DNA from: an uncultured Parvularculaceae bacterium
Lineage (GTDB): Bacteria; Pseudomonadota; Alphaproteobacteria; Caulobacterales; Parvularculaceae
Direction: 5' to 3'
DNA length: 64,000 nucleotides
Assembly (NCBI GenBank): GCA_947259375.1
Contig: CAMYLZ010000032.1
Coordinates: 69,501 to 133,500, forward strand
Shown: in pieces, positions 37,847 through 48,574 of the stretch
Layout of the letters: every line of letters starts with the position of its first letter
Numbering within the stretch: the first letter of the stretch is position 1
Made by a program: the position numbers and the translations under genes
Notes under the pieces: model-generated
Databases searched by the model: none
What the model was told of the DNA's origin: nothing
The model's input: only the letters and a program-made list of their open reading frames with translations

Positions 37847-38349
37847 TCAGGAAAGGCGTTTTTCGAACCAAATGACATCAATGAAGCGCCCGAATTTGCG
37901 CCCGACCTCGCTCAATGTCGCCACATGCGCAAAGCCGAAGCGCTTGTGCAGCGCTGCCGAGGCCGGGTTCGGCGCAGCCACGAGCCCGTAAGCGCGATGC
38001 AGCTCCGCGCCGTCGAGCGCCTCGAAGAGCGCGTTATAAAGAGCTGTCCCTGCACCAAGGCCGTGACAGGCCGGCTCGACGAAAACCGATGTCTTCACCG
38101 AGCTGGCGTAACCGGCGCGCGGATCGAACGGGTTGGCGCTGGCGAAGCCGCAGATCGTCCCATCCGGCCTTTCGGCGACCAAGACCGGATAGCGCGCATC
38201 GCCGTCCCGCGCCTGCAGCCAGGCCCGGCGCTGATCAACCGTATGCTCAACGGTCTCGAACGTAATGACTGTGTCGCGAATGAATGGGTTATAGACCGCA
38301 TTGATCGCGTCGGCGTCGTCAAGACGCGCCGGACGGACAGTCAGACCGC

Positions 38350-38353
<4 letters not shown>
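37847..38353 (-). CDS. GNAT acetyltransferase (phosphinothricin acetyltransferase-like)
   Basis: A 168-residue acetyltransferase. The N-terminus TVRPARLDDADAINAVYNPFIRDTVITFET and the acetyl-CoA-binding segment VEPACHGLGAGTALYNALFEAL match the Pat/MddA branch, followed by NPASAALHKRFGFAHV. Such enzymes acetylate methionine derivatives or herbicide-like amino acids; the actual substrate is unknown. Its ATG overlaps the nnr stop (ATGA), so they are coupled. Confidence 0.87.
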
Positions 38354-40284
<1,931 letters not shown>

Positions 40285-40295
40285 AAGATCGCGCG

Positions 40296-41396
40296 TTACG
40301 CCGCGCGATAACGCTCTAGCCAGTGCGCATAAGGCGCGGGCAATGTCGCCCAAGCGGCCTTTTCAACGCCGAGTGCACGCGCGGCGTCATAAGGCCAATG
40401 CGGGTTTTCCAATAGCGGCCGGCCAAGCATGACGAGGTCCGCAGCGCCGTCACGGATGATCGCATCGGCCTGCGCCGGGTTGGAGATGAACCAGGACGTC
40501 GCCGCCGGGATCCCGGCCTCGTCGCGCACTTTCTTCGCATAAGGCGCCATGAAACCCGGCCCCCAGGGGATTTGCGCATCGGCGGCGCTAAAGCCGACGC
40601 TGACATCGATGAGATCGAGACCGCCCTCTTTCAGGCGCCGCACAAGTTCAATCGCTTCGGTCAGCGTTTCCTCATCCTGACCGTCAAATTCGATAACGCC
40701 GAAGCGCGCGGTAAGCGGCAGGTGCTCCGGCCAGACTTTGCGCACCGCTTCAAAGGTCTCCAGAATGAAGCGCATCCGGTTTTCCGCGCTGCCGCCATAT
40801 TCATCGGTGCGCTGATTGGCGTGGCGCGAGAAAAAGCTCTGGGCGAGATAACCATGCGCGAAATGCAGTTCCAGCCACTCGAAGCCTGCATCGAGCGAGC
40901 GTTGCGCCGCTGCGACAAAGTCCTGTTGCACGCGTGCAATATCGGCTTTCGTCATTTCCTGCGGCACGCGCGACAAGCCGCCGCCCTGCGCCACCGCCGA
41001 CGGACCGATGATCGGCCAGCCGCGCGGATCGTTTTCCGGGATATGATCATCCCCTTCCCAGGGGCGATTGGCGCTCGCCTTGCGGCCGGCATGGGCGATC
41101 TGAATGCCGGCGACAGCGCCCGCCGCCTTGACGCCGCGCACCGCGGGACGAAAAGCCTCGGCCTGCGCATCGTTCCAGATCCCCGCATCCGCCGGCGAAA
41201 TGCGCCCATCCGGTGAAACAGCGCTCGCCTCGGCGATGACAAGTCCGGCGCCGCCGCGAGCAAGCCCGGCGAGATGGCCGTAATGCCAGTCATTGATGAC
41301 GCCGTCTTCGGCGGAATATTGGCACATGGGCGAGACCGCGATGCGGTTTCGAAGCGTGATGTCTTTCAGGGTGAAGGTGTCGAACAAGGACGCCAT
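40296..41396 (-). CDS. NADH:flavin oxidoreductase, Old Yellow Enzyme family (YqjM-like)
   Basis: A 366-residue FMN barrel that reduces activated C=C bonds in electrophiles. From MASLFDTFTLKDITLRNRIAVSPMCQYSAEDG, preceded by gagg. The Cys in SPMCQYSA tunes FMN redox in the YqjM class. Further motifs: IQIAHAGRKAS, ELHFAHGYLAQSFFSRHANQRTDEYGGSAENRMRF and LVMLGRPLLENPHW. The ORF-track start 45 codons upstream overlaps the divergent regulator. Likely controlled by that ArsR protein. Confidence 0.95.
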   Translation of the reverse strand: MASLFDTFTLKDITLRNRIAVSPMCQYSAEDGVINDWHYGHLAGLARGGAGLVIAEASAVSPDGRISPADAGIWNDAQAEAFRPAVRGVKAAGAVAGIQIAHAGRKASANRPWEGDDHIPENDPRGWPIIGPSAVAQGGGLSRVPQEMTKADIARVQQDFVAAAQRSLDAGFEWLELHFAHGYLAQSFFSRHANQRTDEYGGSAENRMRFILETFEAVRKVWPEHLPLTARFGVIEFDGQDEETLTEAIELVRRLKEGGLDLIDVSVGFSAADAQIPWGPGFMAPYAKKVRDEAGIPAATSWFISNPAQADAIIRDGAADLVMLGRPLLENPHWPYDAARALGVEKAAWATLPAPYAHWLERYRAA

Positions 41397-41457
41397 GGAA
41401 TTCCTCGGTTTAGTTGAAATCATTGAAAACGGACGCTGAAGCGCCGACATGGAGCTC

Positions 41458-41477
41458 AGTTCGATATTTCTCGAACT
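41458..41477. promoter_or_regulatory. Candidate operator between the OYE gene and arsR
   Basis: A perfect inverted repeat of 7-bp arms (AGTTCGA and TCGAACT) around a 6-bp spacer, in the 117-bp divergent gap, 37 bp before the arsR start. Size and position fit an ArsR-family dimer controlling both genes. Only the sequence supports it. Confidence 0.55.
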
Positions 41478-41513
41478 TCCGAAAGATAGGAAGCGCATGC
41501 TAAGCGTCAAGAG

Positions 41514-41825
41514 ATGAGAAGCTTCAAACATCCTAAGCGCGACGACATCGAGCTGACACGCGTTCTTTACGCGCTGTCCGACCCGGCGCGGCTCGACGTC
41601 GTCCGCCAGCTCGCCGCCGAAGGGGCCTGCACCTGCGCGGCGCTCGACGGCGGCCGACCGAAATCAAGCATGTCCCACCATTTTCGCGTGCTGCGCGAGG
41701 CCGGCGTGATCTTCACCGAGCATGAAGGCCCGACCCATGTGAACGAATTGCGCCGCGACGACCTTGACAATTTGTTCCCGGGGCTCTTGGCCTCTGTACT
41801 TGGAGAGAGAATAAAAAAACGCTGA
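41514..41825 (+). CDS. ArsR-family HTH regulator
   Basis: A 103-residue winged-helix protein: LTRVLYALSDPARLDVVRQLAAEG, then the recognition helix in SSMSHHFRVLREAGVIFTEHEG. A C-T-C pair at residues 39-41, just before the recognition region, sits where ArsR/SmtB sensors carry metal or thiol ligands. Divergent to an Old Yellow Enzyme, an arrangement seen for electrophile-responsive switches; that role is inferred. Confidence 0.88.
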   Translation: MRSFKHPKRDDIELTRVLYALSDPARLDVVRQLAAEGACTCAALDGGRPKSSMSHHFRVLREAGVIFTEHEGPTHVNELRRDDLDNLFPGLLASVLGERIKKR

Positions 41826-41873
41826 CGCGCGGCTTGTCCGAAACGAACGGACAGGGTTTCAAGGAGCAGTCCC

Positions 41874-42539
41874 ATTACCGGCCAGGATCAGATTTTCAAC
41901 AACGTCACCGGCGCGCTCGCCCGCAGCCGGCGTCATGAAGAACCTTACCGCCACTGGCTGATCGAAGGGCTGTTCCCCGAGACGGTTCTCAATGATTTGC
42001 ATAGGCTCGATTTTCCGACCGCCGGGGTCGGCGATCTATCCGGCAAGCGCGAATATCACAACGACTCGCGCCATTATTTCGACGCGGGCAATATCGCCCG
42101 TCACAGCGCCGTCGCCGATATTGCGGGCGCATTTCAAACGCCGCGCATGGTCCGCGCTATTGAGGATTTCTTCGCGACCGACCTTGAGGGAACCTATCTT
42201 CGCATCGAATATGCGCAAGATCTCACCGGTTTCTGGCTGGAGCCGCACACCGATCTCGGCGTCAAGCGCCTCACCCTTCTCATTTACCTATCCGGCGATC
42301 CGGGCCATGAAACGATGGGTACGGATATCTATAACGCCGACAAGAGTTGGGCGAAGCGCTCGCCCTTCGCGCCCAATATGGCGCTCGCTTTCGTGCCCGG
42401 CGACAAAACCTATCACGGCTTTGAGTCACGCGAGATCCCCGGCGTCAGGAAGTCGCTGATCCTCAATTACGTCACGACCGACTGGCGCGACCGCGAACAG
42501 CTTTGCTTTCCTGACGCGACGGTGACCCGCGAAGCTTAG
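41874..42539 (+). CDS. 2OG-Fe(II) oxygenase-like protein, apparent ATT start
   Basis: The ORF track starts at an internal TTG (41997), but the frame is open and conserved-looking upstream: ITGQDQIFNNVTG, then HEEPYRHWLIEGLFPETVLNDL, the normal N-terminus of this family. Between the upstream stop (41823) and 41997 there is no ATG, GTG or TTG; an ATT at 41874 lies 7 nt after a strong ribosome site (aaggag). With it the protein is 221 residues. Iron ligands are likely H-x-D in LEPHTDLGVK and a distal His in KTYHGFESREI, followed by the 2-oxoglutarate Arg in IPGVRKSLI. Shares TTAG with the convergent SRAP gene. Substrate unknown. Confidence 0.78.
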   Translation: MTGQDQIFNNVTGALARSRRHEEPYRHWLIEGLFPETVLNDLHRLDFPTAGVGDLSGKREYHNDSRHYFDAGNIARHSAVADIAGAFQTPRMVRAIEDFFATDLEGTYLRIEYAQDLTGFWLEPHTDLGVKRLTLLIYLSGDPGHETMGTDIYNADKSWAKRSPFAPNMALAFVPGDKTYHGFESREIPGVRKSLILNYVTTDWRDREQLCFPDATVTREA

Positions 42540-43219
42540 GCAGCCGGCGCAATCAGCCCAGGCCCGTCATTGACCGGCGCGTTGACCGCCGTCGAGACTG
42601 CATGAAATCTCCATATGCCGGCCGGCGCGCTATTCAGGAGCGGCATCAGCAATCTGAGGTCGCGTTCATCGGCTTCAAGCCATGTTTCAAAAATATCGGG
42701 TGCAACGACCACCGGCTCGCGCGCGTCAAGGCCCGCAAGGTCCGGCCCCGCCGGCGTCGTCAGGATGGCGAGCGTATCGATCTCGCCGCCATCCGGGTCG
42801 AGCGCGGTTTCCCAGACGCCGGCGAAAGCGATCGGCGCGCCGTCCTTGCGGGCGACTGCAAAGGGCCGCTTTTCGCCTTCTTTCTCGCCGCGCCACACAT
42901 AATATCCATCCGCCGGGATGAGACAGCGGCGGCGCTTGAAGGCCGAACGGAAGCTCGCTTTTTCCAAAAGCGTTTCAGCGCGGGCGTTGATCATCGGCCG
43001 TTGGGCCAATCGTTCAAGATGCTCGCCTTTCGCCCATTCGGGGATGAAGCCCCAGCGCATCAGCGCAAATTCACGGCGCCCGCGCCCGCCCTGCCGGATC
43101 GCTGCGACAGGTTGCGCCGGACAGATATTGTAGCGCGGCGGAAAGTCATCCCGCAGATCGAGCTTGAACAATTCACCGACTTTGGCCGGCGGCGATTTCA
43201 GGTAATAACGTCCGCACAT
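42536..43219 (-). CDS. SRAP (YedK/HMCES) family protein with altered active site
   Basis: A 227-residue protein of the family that shields abasic sites in single-stranded DNA by a covalent Cys2 link. It starts MCGRYYLKSP with Cys2 in place, and keeps RYNICPAQ, MRWGFIPEWAK and the Asn in NARAET (Asn78). The usual catalytic Glu in ADGxYEW is Val here (ADGYYVW, Val108), and the His of the HDRMP segment reads Asp (LDAREP, Asp165). Cross-linking may remain but reversal chemistry may differ. Starts 23 bp from a divergent Nudix gene. Confidence 0.9.
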   Translation of the reverse strand: MCGRYYLKSPPAKVGELFKLDLRDDFPPRYNICPAQPVAAIRQGGRGRREFALMRWGFIPEWAKGEHLERLAQRPMINARAETLLEKASFRSAFKRRRCLIPADGYYVWRGEKEGEKRPFAVARKDGAPIAFAGVWETALDPDGGEIDTLAILTTPAGPDLAGLDAREPVVVAPDIFETWLEADERDLRLLMPLLNSAPAGIWRFHAVSTAVNAPVNDGPGLIAPAA

Positions 43220-43242
43220 GGCAAGAGAGCAAAGGCCGATTC

Positions 43243-43677
43243 ATGAAAGCGGGCGAGAAAATATTCGTGGGCGTCGGCGCCGTCGTCTTTCGCGGCGATG
43301 AGGTGCTGGTCATCAAGCGCGGCAAGCCGCCATTTGAAGGCCAATGGTCGATCCCCGGCGGAAAGCTCGAATATGAAGAGCGCCTTGCGGACGCGGTGAT
43401 CCGCGAAGTCCGCGAGGAAACAAAGCTCGAAATTGAAATTCTCGGCTTGCTCGACGTCTTCGAAGCGATGCCGCACGAAACCGGCCAGCACGCCCACATG
43501 ATCATGATCGATTATGTGGCCGAATGGCTTTCGGGCGAACCGATGGCCGGCGATGACGCCGCCGAGGCGGCATTTGTCAGCCTTGAGGAAGCAATCTCGC
43601 GGCTTTCCTGGGATCTAACCCGCCAGGCGGTGCGCCGCGCAGCGAAATTGCGCGCGCAATTTCGCCCACGGCCATAA
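43243..43677 (+). CDS. Nudix hydrolase
   Basis: A 144-residue pyrophosphatase. The Nudix box reads GKLEYEERLADAVIREVREET, matching GX5EX7REUXEE, with the metal-binding glutamates intact. PPFEGQWSIPGG precedes it. Branch resembles ADP-ribose/NTP pyrophosphatases, but the substrate cannot be set. Divergent from the SRAP gene and followed after 32 bp by a TIGR02301-type secreted protein, a pairing seen in other alphaproteobacteria. Confidence 0.92.
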   Translation: MKAGEKIFVGVGAVVFRGDEVLVIKRGKPPFEGQWSIPGGKLEYEERLADAVIREVREETKLEIEILGLLDVFEAMPHETGQHAHMIMIDYVAEWLSGEPMAGDDAAEAAFVSLEEAISRLSWDLTRQAVRRAAKLRAQFRPRP

Positions 43678-43709
43678 TCCGGCTATATTCGCCCACCATC
43701 AGGAGGCTC

Positions 43710-44162
43710 ATGACGCATCGCATTCTCATCGCCGGCTTGTTCGCCGCCCTCGCTTTGTCGCCTTTGGCCGCGAGCCCGGCCGCCGCGCAGGATCTAGAGG
43801 CGTATCTGGAACGCCAACGTGATCTTTCATTGCTGTCCTCGCTGTTCGGCGAGCTGCACCACATCCGCCGCACCTGCGAGCCGCGTTACGAGGCCGATAT
43901 CTGGCGTGATCGAATGAAAAAACTGATCACGCTTGAAGAGCCCGAAGAGGCCATGCGCGAGAAACTGGTGGCGCAGTTCAATGACGGTTATCGCCGCGCG
44001 CAGCGCCGCTTTCCGGGATGCAGCCGCGATGCGCGCGACTATGCCGCCGCACGCGCCGCAACCGGGGATGCAATCATCCGACGGCTGACAGCTTCGCTGG
44101 AAGAAGAAGAACCGTTGACGAGCGGCGCCTTCCGCGTCCAACCGGACGGAACAGGTCAATAG
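43710..44162 (+). CDS. TIGR02301-type secreted protein
   Basis: 150 residues with a signal peptide (MTHRILIAGLFAALALSPLAASPAAAQ) and a short mature domain with two cysteines (IRRTCEPRYEA, RRFPGCSRDARDYA) that may form a disulfide. The segment LSSLFGELHHIRRTCE...WRDRMKKLI fits the alphaproteobacterial TIGR02301 family. Function unknown. Likely co-transcribed with the upstream Nudix gene. Confidence 0.82.
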   Translation: MTHRILIAGLFAALALSPLAASPAAAQDLEAYLERQRDLSLLSSLFGELHHIRRTCEPRYEADIWRDRMKKLITLEEPEEAMREKLVAQFNDGYRRAQRRFPGCSRDARDYAAARAATGDAIIRRLTASLEEEEPLTSGAFRVQPDGTGQ

Positions 44163-44211
44163 GCGCCGCGCCATTCGGCGCTTGAAAACCCCAAGCCTCC
44201 GATGCGGCCGC

Positions 44212-45291
44212 CTAGCCGTCCAGCACCCCGGCAAAGCGCCAAGCAAGCGACGCGCCGGCATGAAATGGAACCAGCCGCTCACCGCCTGATTCAATGAACT
44301 CGGGGACGCGGCATTCAGAGCGCTCCAGCACGACCCGGTCTTGATTGACCGGCAGGCCGTAAAAACGAGGGCCGTTTTCGGAGGCGAACGCTTCGAGCTT
44401 GTCGAGCGCGCCCTCCTCTTCAAAGACCTTCGCGTAGCTCTCCAGCGCAAACGGCGCGTTGAAAATCCCGGCGCAACCGCACGCTGTTTCCTTGGCGCTA
44501 ACCGCGTGCGGCGCAGTGTCCGTACCAAGAAAGAACTTCGGCGAACCGGAGACCGCGGCCCGGCGCAGCGCGAGGCGATGTTTTTCGCGCTTCGCCACCG
44601 GCAGGCAATAATAATGCGGGCGAATGCCGCCCTGAAAAATCGCGTTGCGATTGAACTCCAGATGATGCGGCGTGATGGTCGCCGCGATATGCTCGCCGCC
44701 CGCCGCAACGAAATCCGCCGCGTCCCGCGTCGTGATATGCTCAAAGACGATCTTGAGCGCCGGGAACGCCGCTATGGTCGGCTGCATCACCTGTTCGATA
44801 AACACCGCTTCGCGGTCGAAGATGTCGATATCAGGGTCGGTCACCTCGCCATGCACGAGCAGCGGCATGGCGATGCGTTCCATCTTGTCGAGCACCGGAT
44901 AGATATTGCGGATATCGGTGACGCCATAGGCCGAATTGGTCGTCGCATTCGCCGGATACAGCTTGCAGGCGGTGAAAACGCCTTCATTGAACCCGCGCTC
45001 AATCTCTTTCGGGTCGGCATTGTCGGTGAGATAGCAGGTCGTCAACGGCGTGAATGGCGCGTCGCCTGAAACCGCGCGCATAATCCGCTCGCGATAGGCG
45101 CGCGCAGCGTCCACAGTCGTCACCGGCTCTTTAAGATTGGGCATGATGATCGCCCGCGCAAATTGCCGGGCGGTGTAATCGGCCACCGCATTGAGCATGG
45201 CGCCGTCGCGCAAATGCGCGTGCCAGTCGTCAGGGCGGCGCATTTCCAGCCGGACCGGCGCGGCGGTGTCGGACGTCAAAGGTTCAACCAT
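44212..45291 (-). CDS. pyrC: Dihydroorotase (PyrC, type II)
   Basis: Zinc amidohydrolase forming dihydroorotate in pyrimidine synthesis. 359 residues from [16 protein letters not shown]. Metal and substrate motifs: the HxH in [10 protein letters not shown], the bridging Lys in [37 protein letters not shown], and the Asp in [16 protein letters not shown]. This is the E. coli-like single-function form. Divergent from ygfZ. Confidence 0.96.
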   Translation of the reverse strand: MVEPLTSDTAAPVRLEMRRPDDWHAHLRDGAMLNAVADYTARQFARAIIMPNLKEPVTTVDAARAYRERIMRAVSGDAPFTPLTTCYLTDNADPKEIERGFNEGVFTACKLYPANATTNSAYGVTDIRNIYPVLDKMERIAMPLLVHGEVTDPDIDIFDREAVFIEQVMQPTIAAFPALKIVFEHITTRDAADFVAAGGEHIAATITPHHLEFNRNAIFQGGIRPHYYCLPVAKREKHRLALRRAAVSGSPKFFLGTDTAPHAVSAKETACGCAGIFNAPFALESYAKVFEEEGALDKLEAFASENGPRFYGLPVNQDRVVLERSECRVPEFIESGGERLVPFHAGASLAWRFAGVLDG

Positions 45292-45375
45292 GTCGCGCCT
45301 TCTACGCCGCAAGCCTTGCCCGCGTCCAGCCAGTCCGGCTTTTCATCGGCCGTGAAGAGGACTACATGCTCGCCC

Positions 45376-46191
45376 ATGAGCGAACATCTGTTACTGCCTG
45401 ACCGCGCGGTCGTCGAAGTGACCGGCGAAGACCGCCGCCCCTTCCTGCAAGGGATCATCACCCAGGATATTGAGAGGCTGACACCGGAAAGCGCAATCTT
45501 TTCCGCCCTTTTGACGCCGCAGGGAAAAATCCTCGCAGATTTTTTCGTAATCGACGCTGGCGAAGCATTCCTTATCGATTGCGACAAAGCGAACGCCGCA
45601 GTGCTGGTCAAACGGCTGACGCTTTACAAGCTGCGCGCGAAAGTTGCGATCAAAGTCGATGATGGGCTTTGCGTCATCGCCGGCGCCGGCCAGACTGAGC
45701 GCAACGATATTTTCGATTACCAGGATCCCCGGCACGAGGCGCTCGGCTGGCGCGCCATTGCGCCTGTCGGCGACCACGACGTCAATGATGCCTATGACGC
45801 GCAGCGGATCAGCCTTGGCGTTGCGGAATTCGGCAAGGATTTCAGCGCTGACGAGAAATTCCTGTCCGACGTCAATTACGACGCGCTGAATGCGGTGAGT
45901 TACAAAAAGGGCTGCTTTATCGGTCAGGAAGTATCGAGCCGCATGAAGCGCAAGGGCGGCGTGCGCCGCCGCACCCTGGTCGCGGAATGCGACGGCCCCG
46001 CGCCGGCGCCCGGCGCCAGCGTCACCGCCGGGGACGCAACCCTTGGCGAGGTCATGTCGGGGGCCGCAAACGTCGCCCTCGCCAATGTCCGCCTTGACCG
46101 CTGGGAAAAGGCGAAAAGCGAAGGAACACCGGTCGAATGCGGCGGCAAGGCGCTGCGTTTGCGCATTCCCGCCTATCTCGAACAGGACTAG
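45376..46191 (+). CDS. ygfZ: Folate-binding YgfZ (iron-sulfur maturation/tRNA modification)
   Basis: 271 residues from MSEHLLLPDRAVVEVTGEDRRPFLQGIITQDI. Resembles the aminomethyltransferase fold; the signature KGCFIGQEV with the conserved Cys is present (YKKGCFIGQEVSSRMKRKG). YgfZ proteins bind tetrahydrofolate and help assemble certain Fe-S enzymes such as MiaB. The ORF-track start at 45163 overlaps divergent pyrC and is not used. Confidence 0.93.
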   Translation: MSEHLLLPDRAVVEVTGEDRRPFLQGIITQDIERLTPESAIFSALLTPQGKILADFFVIDAGEAFLIDCDKANAAVLVKRLTLYKLRAKVAIKVDDGLCVIAGAGQTERNDIFDYQDPRHEALGWRAIAPVGDHDVNDAYDAQRISLGVAEFGKDFSADEKFLSDVNYDALNAVSYKKGCFIGQEVSSRMKRKGGVRRRTLVAECDGPAPAPGASVTAGDATLGEVMSGAANVALANVRLDRWEKAKSEGTPVECGGKALRLRIPAYLEQD

Positions 46192-46225
46192 CCTCCCCGG
46201 CCAGACAGCCACGGGAGGCAACGCC

Positions 46226-46636
46226 ATGTCCGCTTCAGAAACGACCCTGCTTTTGCTCATCGCCTGGTTCTTGCTGCTGCTTGTCAGCCTCGGCGCCTTG
46301 CGCACATCGATGGTGATGACCGGCAAACGCGCCGCCACAGCCTTCGCGCCTTCGGGCGACGATCTTGACGGCTTCGGCCGCCGCCTCACCCGCGCCCACG
46401 CCAATTGCTATGAAAATCTGCCCATCGTCGCCGCGATCCTGCTTTACGCCATCGCCACGGGGCAGACCGGGTTGACGGACGGCCTCGCCTATGTGTTTCT
46501 CGGCGCGCGCATGGCGCAATCCGTCACGCATATGATCTCGACGAGCCGGCTTTTTGTGATGATCCGGTTCGCTTTCTTCATCGTGCAGCTTGTCATTGTC
46601 ATATCCTGGCTCTTGCGGCTGCTTCATCTGATTTGA
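46226..46636 (+). CDS. MAPEG family membrane protein
   Basis: 136 residues, four hydrophobic helices, preceded by gggagg. The loop GRRLTRAHANCYENLPIV holds the family Asn and Glu residues (RxxNxxE-like), and ARMAQSVTHMIS the later conserved segment. Bacterial members are often glutathione-transferase-like but uncharacterised. Lies 5 bp upstream of tag. Confidence 0.85.
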   Translation: MSASETTLLLLIAWFLLLLVSLGALRTSMVMTGKRAATAFAPSGDDLDGFGRRLTRAHANCYENLPIVAAILLYAIATGQTGLTDGLAYVFLGARMAQSVTHMISTSRLFVMIRFAFFIVQLVIVISWLLRLLHLI

Positions 46637-46640
46637 GAAC

Positions 46641-47234
46641 ATGCCGCACAAAACCCATTGCCTTTGGGCGCCCGAAAACGACCCCGTTTATCGTCAGTAT
46701 CATGACGAAGAATGGGGGGTTCCCGAATATGACGACCGGACGCTGTTTGAAAAGCTGATCCTTGACGGGTTTCAGGCCGGGCTTTCATGGCGAACAATCC
46801 TTTACAAGCGCGACAATTTTCGCGCTGCATTTGACGGATTCGATCCGGAAAAGATCGCCCGCTATACGCCGAAAAAAGTCGAGGCGCTGTTGGGCGACGC
46901 CGGCATCATTCGCTCGCGCACGAAAATCGCCGCGACCATTGGCAATGCGCGCGCCTTTCTTGAGATCATGGAAAAGGACCGGCGCGGCTTTTCCGGCTTT
47001 TTGTGGCAATTTGTCGGCGGCGCGCCGATCGTCAATGAATTTGAACATTACAAAAGCGCGCCGACGAAATCGCCGGAAAGCGAGGCGATGGCGAAAGCGC
47101 TCAAGGCCCGGGGCTTCAAATTTTGCGGCCCGGTGATCGTTTACGCCTTTATGGAAGCGGTCGGCATGATCAATGACCACGAGACCGGCTGCCCACGCTG
47201 GCGGGCGGTGCAAAAACTCGCAAAAACCACGTGA
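46641..47234 (+). CDS. tag: DNA-3-methyladenine glycosylase I
   Basis: Removes 3-methyladenine from alkylated DNA. 197 residues. CLWAPENDPVYRQYHDEEWGVPEYDDRTLFEKLILDGFQAGLSW is the family N-terminus, including the first zinc ligands; YAFMEAVGMINDHETGCPRW carries the rest. The helix-hairpin-helix region lies between. Four bases from the MAPEG stop, so probably co-transcribed. Confidence 0.96.
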   Translation: MPHKTHCLWAPENDPVYRQYHDEEWGVPEYDDRTLFEKLILDGFQAGLSWRTILYKRDNFRAAFDGFDPEKIARYTPKKVEALLGDAGIIRSRTKIAATIGNARAFLEIMEKDRRGFSGFLWQFVGGAPIVNEFEHYKSAPTKSPESEAMAKALKARGFKFCGPVIVYAFMEAVGMINDHETGCPRWRAVQKLAKTT

Positions 47235-47326
47235 GCCAATTCTCCGTGAGATAAGCCGGCCTTCGGCGACCGCTGGTTGCGCCCCCGCCGGGAAGGGCGC
47301 AAATTGCGCCAAACCTCGAACCCGTA

Positions 47327-48499
47327 ATGAAAGCACCCCCGATGACGAACCAAGCCGCAGACGTCAGAATCGTCGCCACAGGGCTCTTCACGCCCCCGCA
47401 TTCCATTTCCAATGACGAGCTGGTGACGGCTTTCAACGCTTATGTGGACAAGTTCAATGCGGAAAATGCGGCGGCCATTGACGCCGGCGCGCTGGCGCCG
47501 CTGCAAAAATCCTCCGCAGAATTCATTGAAAAAGCTTCCGGCATCAAATCGCGCTTCGTCCTCGACAAGGACGGCATTCTCGATATTGAGCGTATGACGC
47601 CGCGCCTGCCCGCCCGTTCCAATGACGCGCTTTCCGTGCTCGCCGAGATGGCGGTCGCCGCCGCGCGCGAGGCGATGCGCAATGCCGACCTCAACGACGG
47701 CGACATCGACGGCGTCATCTGCGCCGCCTCGAACATGCAACGCGCCTATCCCGCCATCGCGGTCGAAATCCAGGACGCGCTCGGCATTGACGGCTTTGGC
47801 TTTGACATGAATGTCGCTTGCGCGTCCGCCGCATTCGGCATCGAAACCGGCCTCGGCCTGATCCGCGCCGGGGCGCGGCGCATTCTCATGGTCAATCCGG
47901 AGATCTGTTCGGCGCATTTGAACTTTCGCGATCGCGACAGCCATTTCATCTTTGGCGATGTCTGCACCGCGGTCATTCTTGAACGCGCCGACGGCGCGCC
48001 CTCGGGCGACGCATTCGATATTCTCGGCACGCGCCTCAAGACCAAGTTCTCGAACAATATTCGCAATAATTTCGGTTTCTTGAACCGCTGCGAGGGCGAG
48101 ACCGGCGCGGCGGACGTGACGAAGGCCAGCCCGTTGACGGACAAGCTGTTCGTTCAGGAAGGCCGCAAAGTGTTCAAGGAAGTGGTGCCGATAGTCTCTG
48201 AACTCATCTCAGGCCACCTCACTGATCTCGACATTGCGCCCGAAACGGTCAAACGATTCTGGCTGCATCAGGCGAACCTGTCGATGAACGAGTTCATCTC
48301 GCGCCGGGTGCTGGGGCGCGATGCAACCCGCGAGGAAGCGCCGGTGGTGCTCGACGAATATGCAAACACATCCTCCGCCGGATCGATTATCGCCTTCCAT
48401 ACGCACCGCGAGAATATCGATATCGGCGATGTCGGCGTAATTTGCGGGTTTGGCGCCGGCTATTCAGCGGGTTCTGTGGTCGTTCGAAAGGCGGCGTAA
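47327..48499 (+). CDS. Beta-ketoacyl-ACP synthase III-like (KAS III) enzyme
   Basis: A 390-residue thiolase-fold condensing enzyme. Catalytic Cys in MNVACASAAFGIE, His in FWLHQANLSMNEFI and Asn in EYANTSSAGSII. It is longer than FabH (about 320), with inserts near residues 40-60 and 230-260, placing it in the longer KAS III-like branch rather than the housekeeping fabH beside plsX. The acyl substrate is unknown. An ATG 5 codons in (47342) is an alternative start. Confidence 0.87.
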   Translation: MKAPPMTNQAADVRIVATGLFTPPHSISNDELVTAFNAYVDKFNAENAAAIDAGALAPLQKSSAEFIEKASGIKSRFVLDKDGILDIERMTPRLPARSNDALSVLAEMAVAAAREAMRNADLNDGDIDGVICAASNMQRAYPAIAVEIQDALGIDGFGFDMNVACASAAFGIETGLGLIRAGARRILMVNPEICSAHLNFRDRDSHFIFGDVCTAVILERADGAPSGDAFDILGTRLKTKFSNNIRNNFGFLNRCEGETGAADVTKASPLTDKLFVQEGRKVFKEVVPIVSELISGHLTDLDIAPETVKRFWLHQANLSMNEFISRRVLGRDATREEAPVVLDEYANTSSAGSIIAFHTHRENIDIGDVGVICGFGAGYSAGSVVVRKAA

Positions 48500-48574
48500 A
48501 CCCGCCTTGATAATGATCGCGAAATAGCGGCGTAGCTGGGCGCGCGGTACTATCGATGCAGAAAGAAGAATAAA

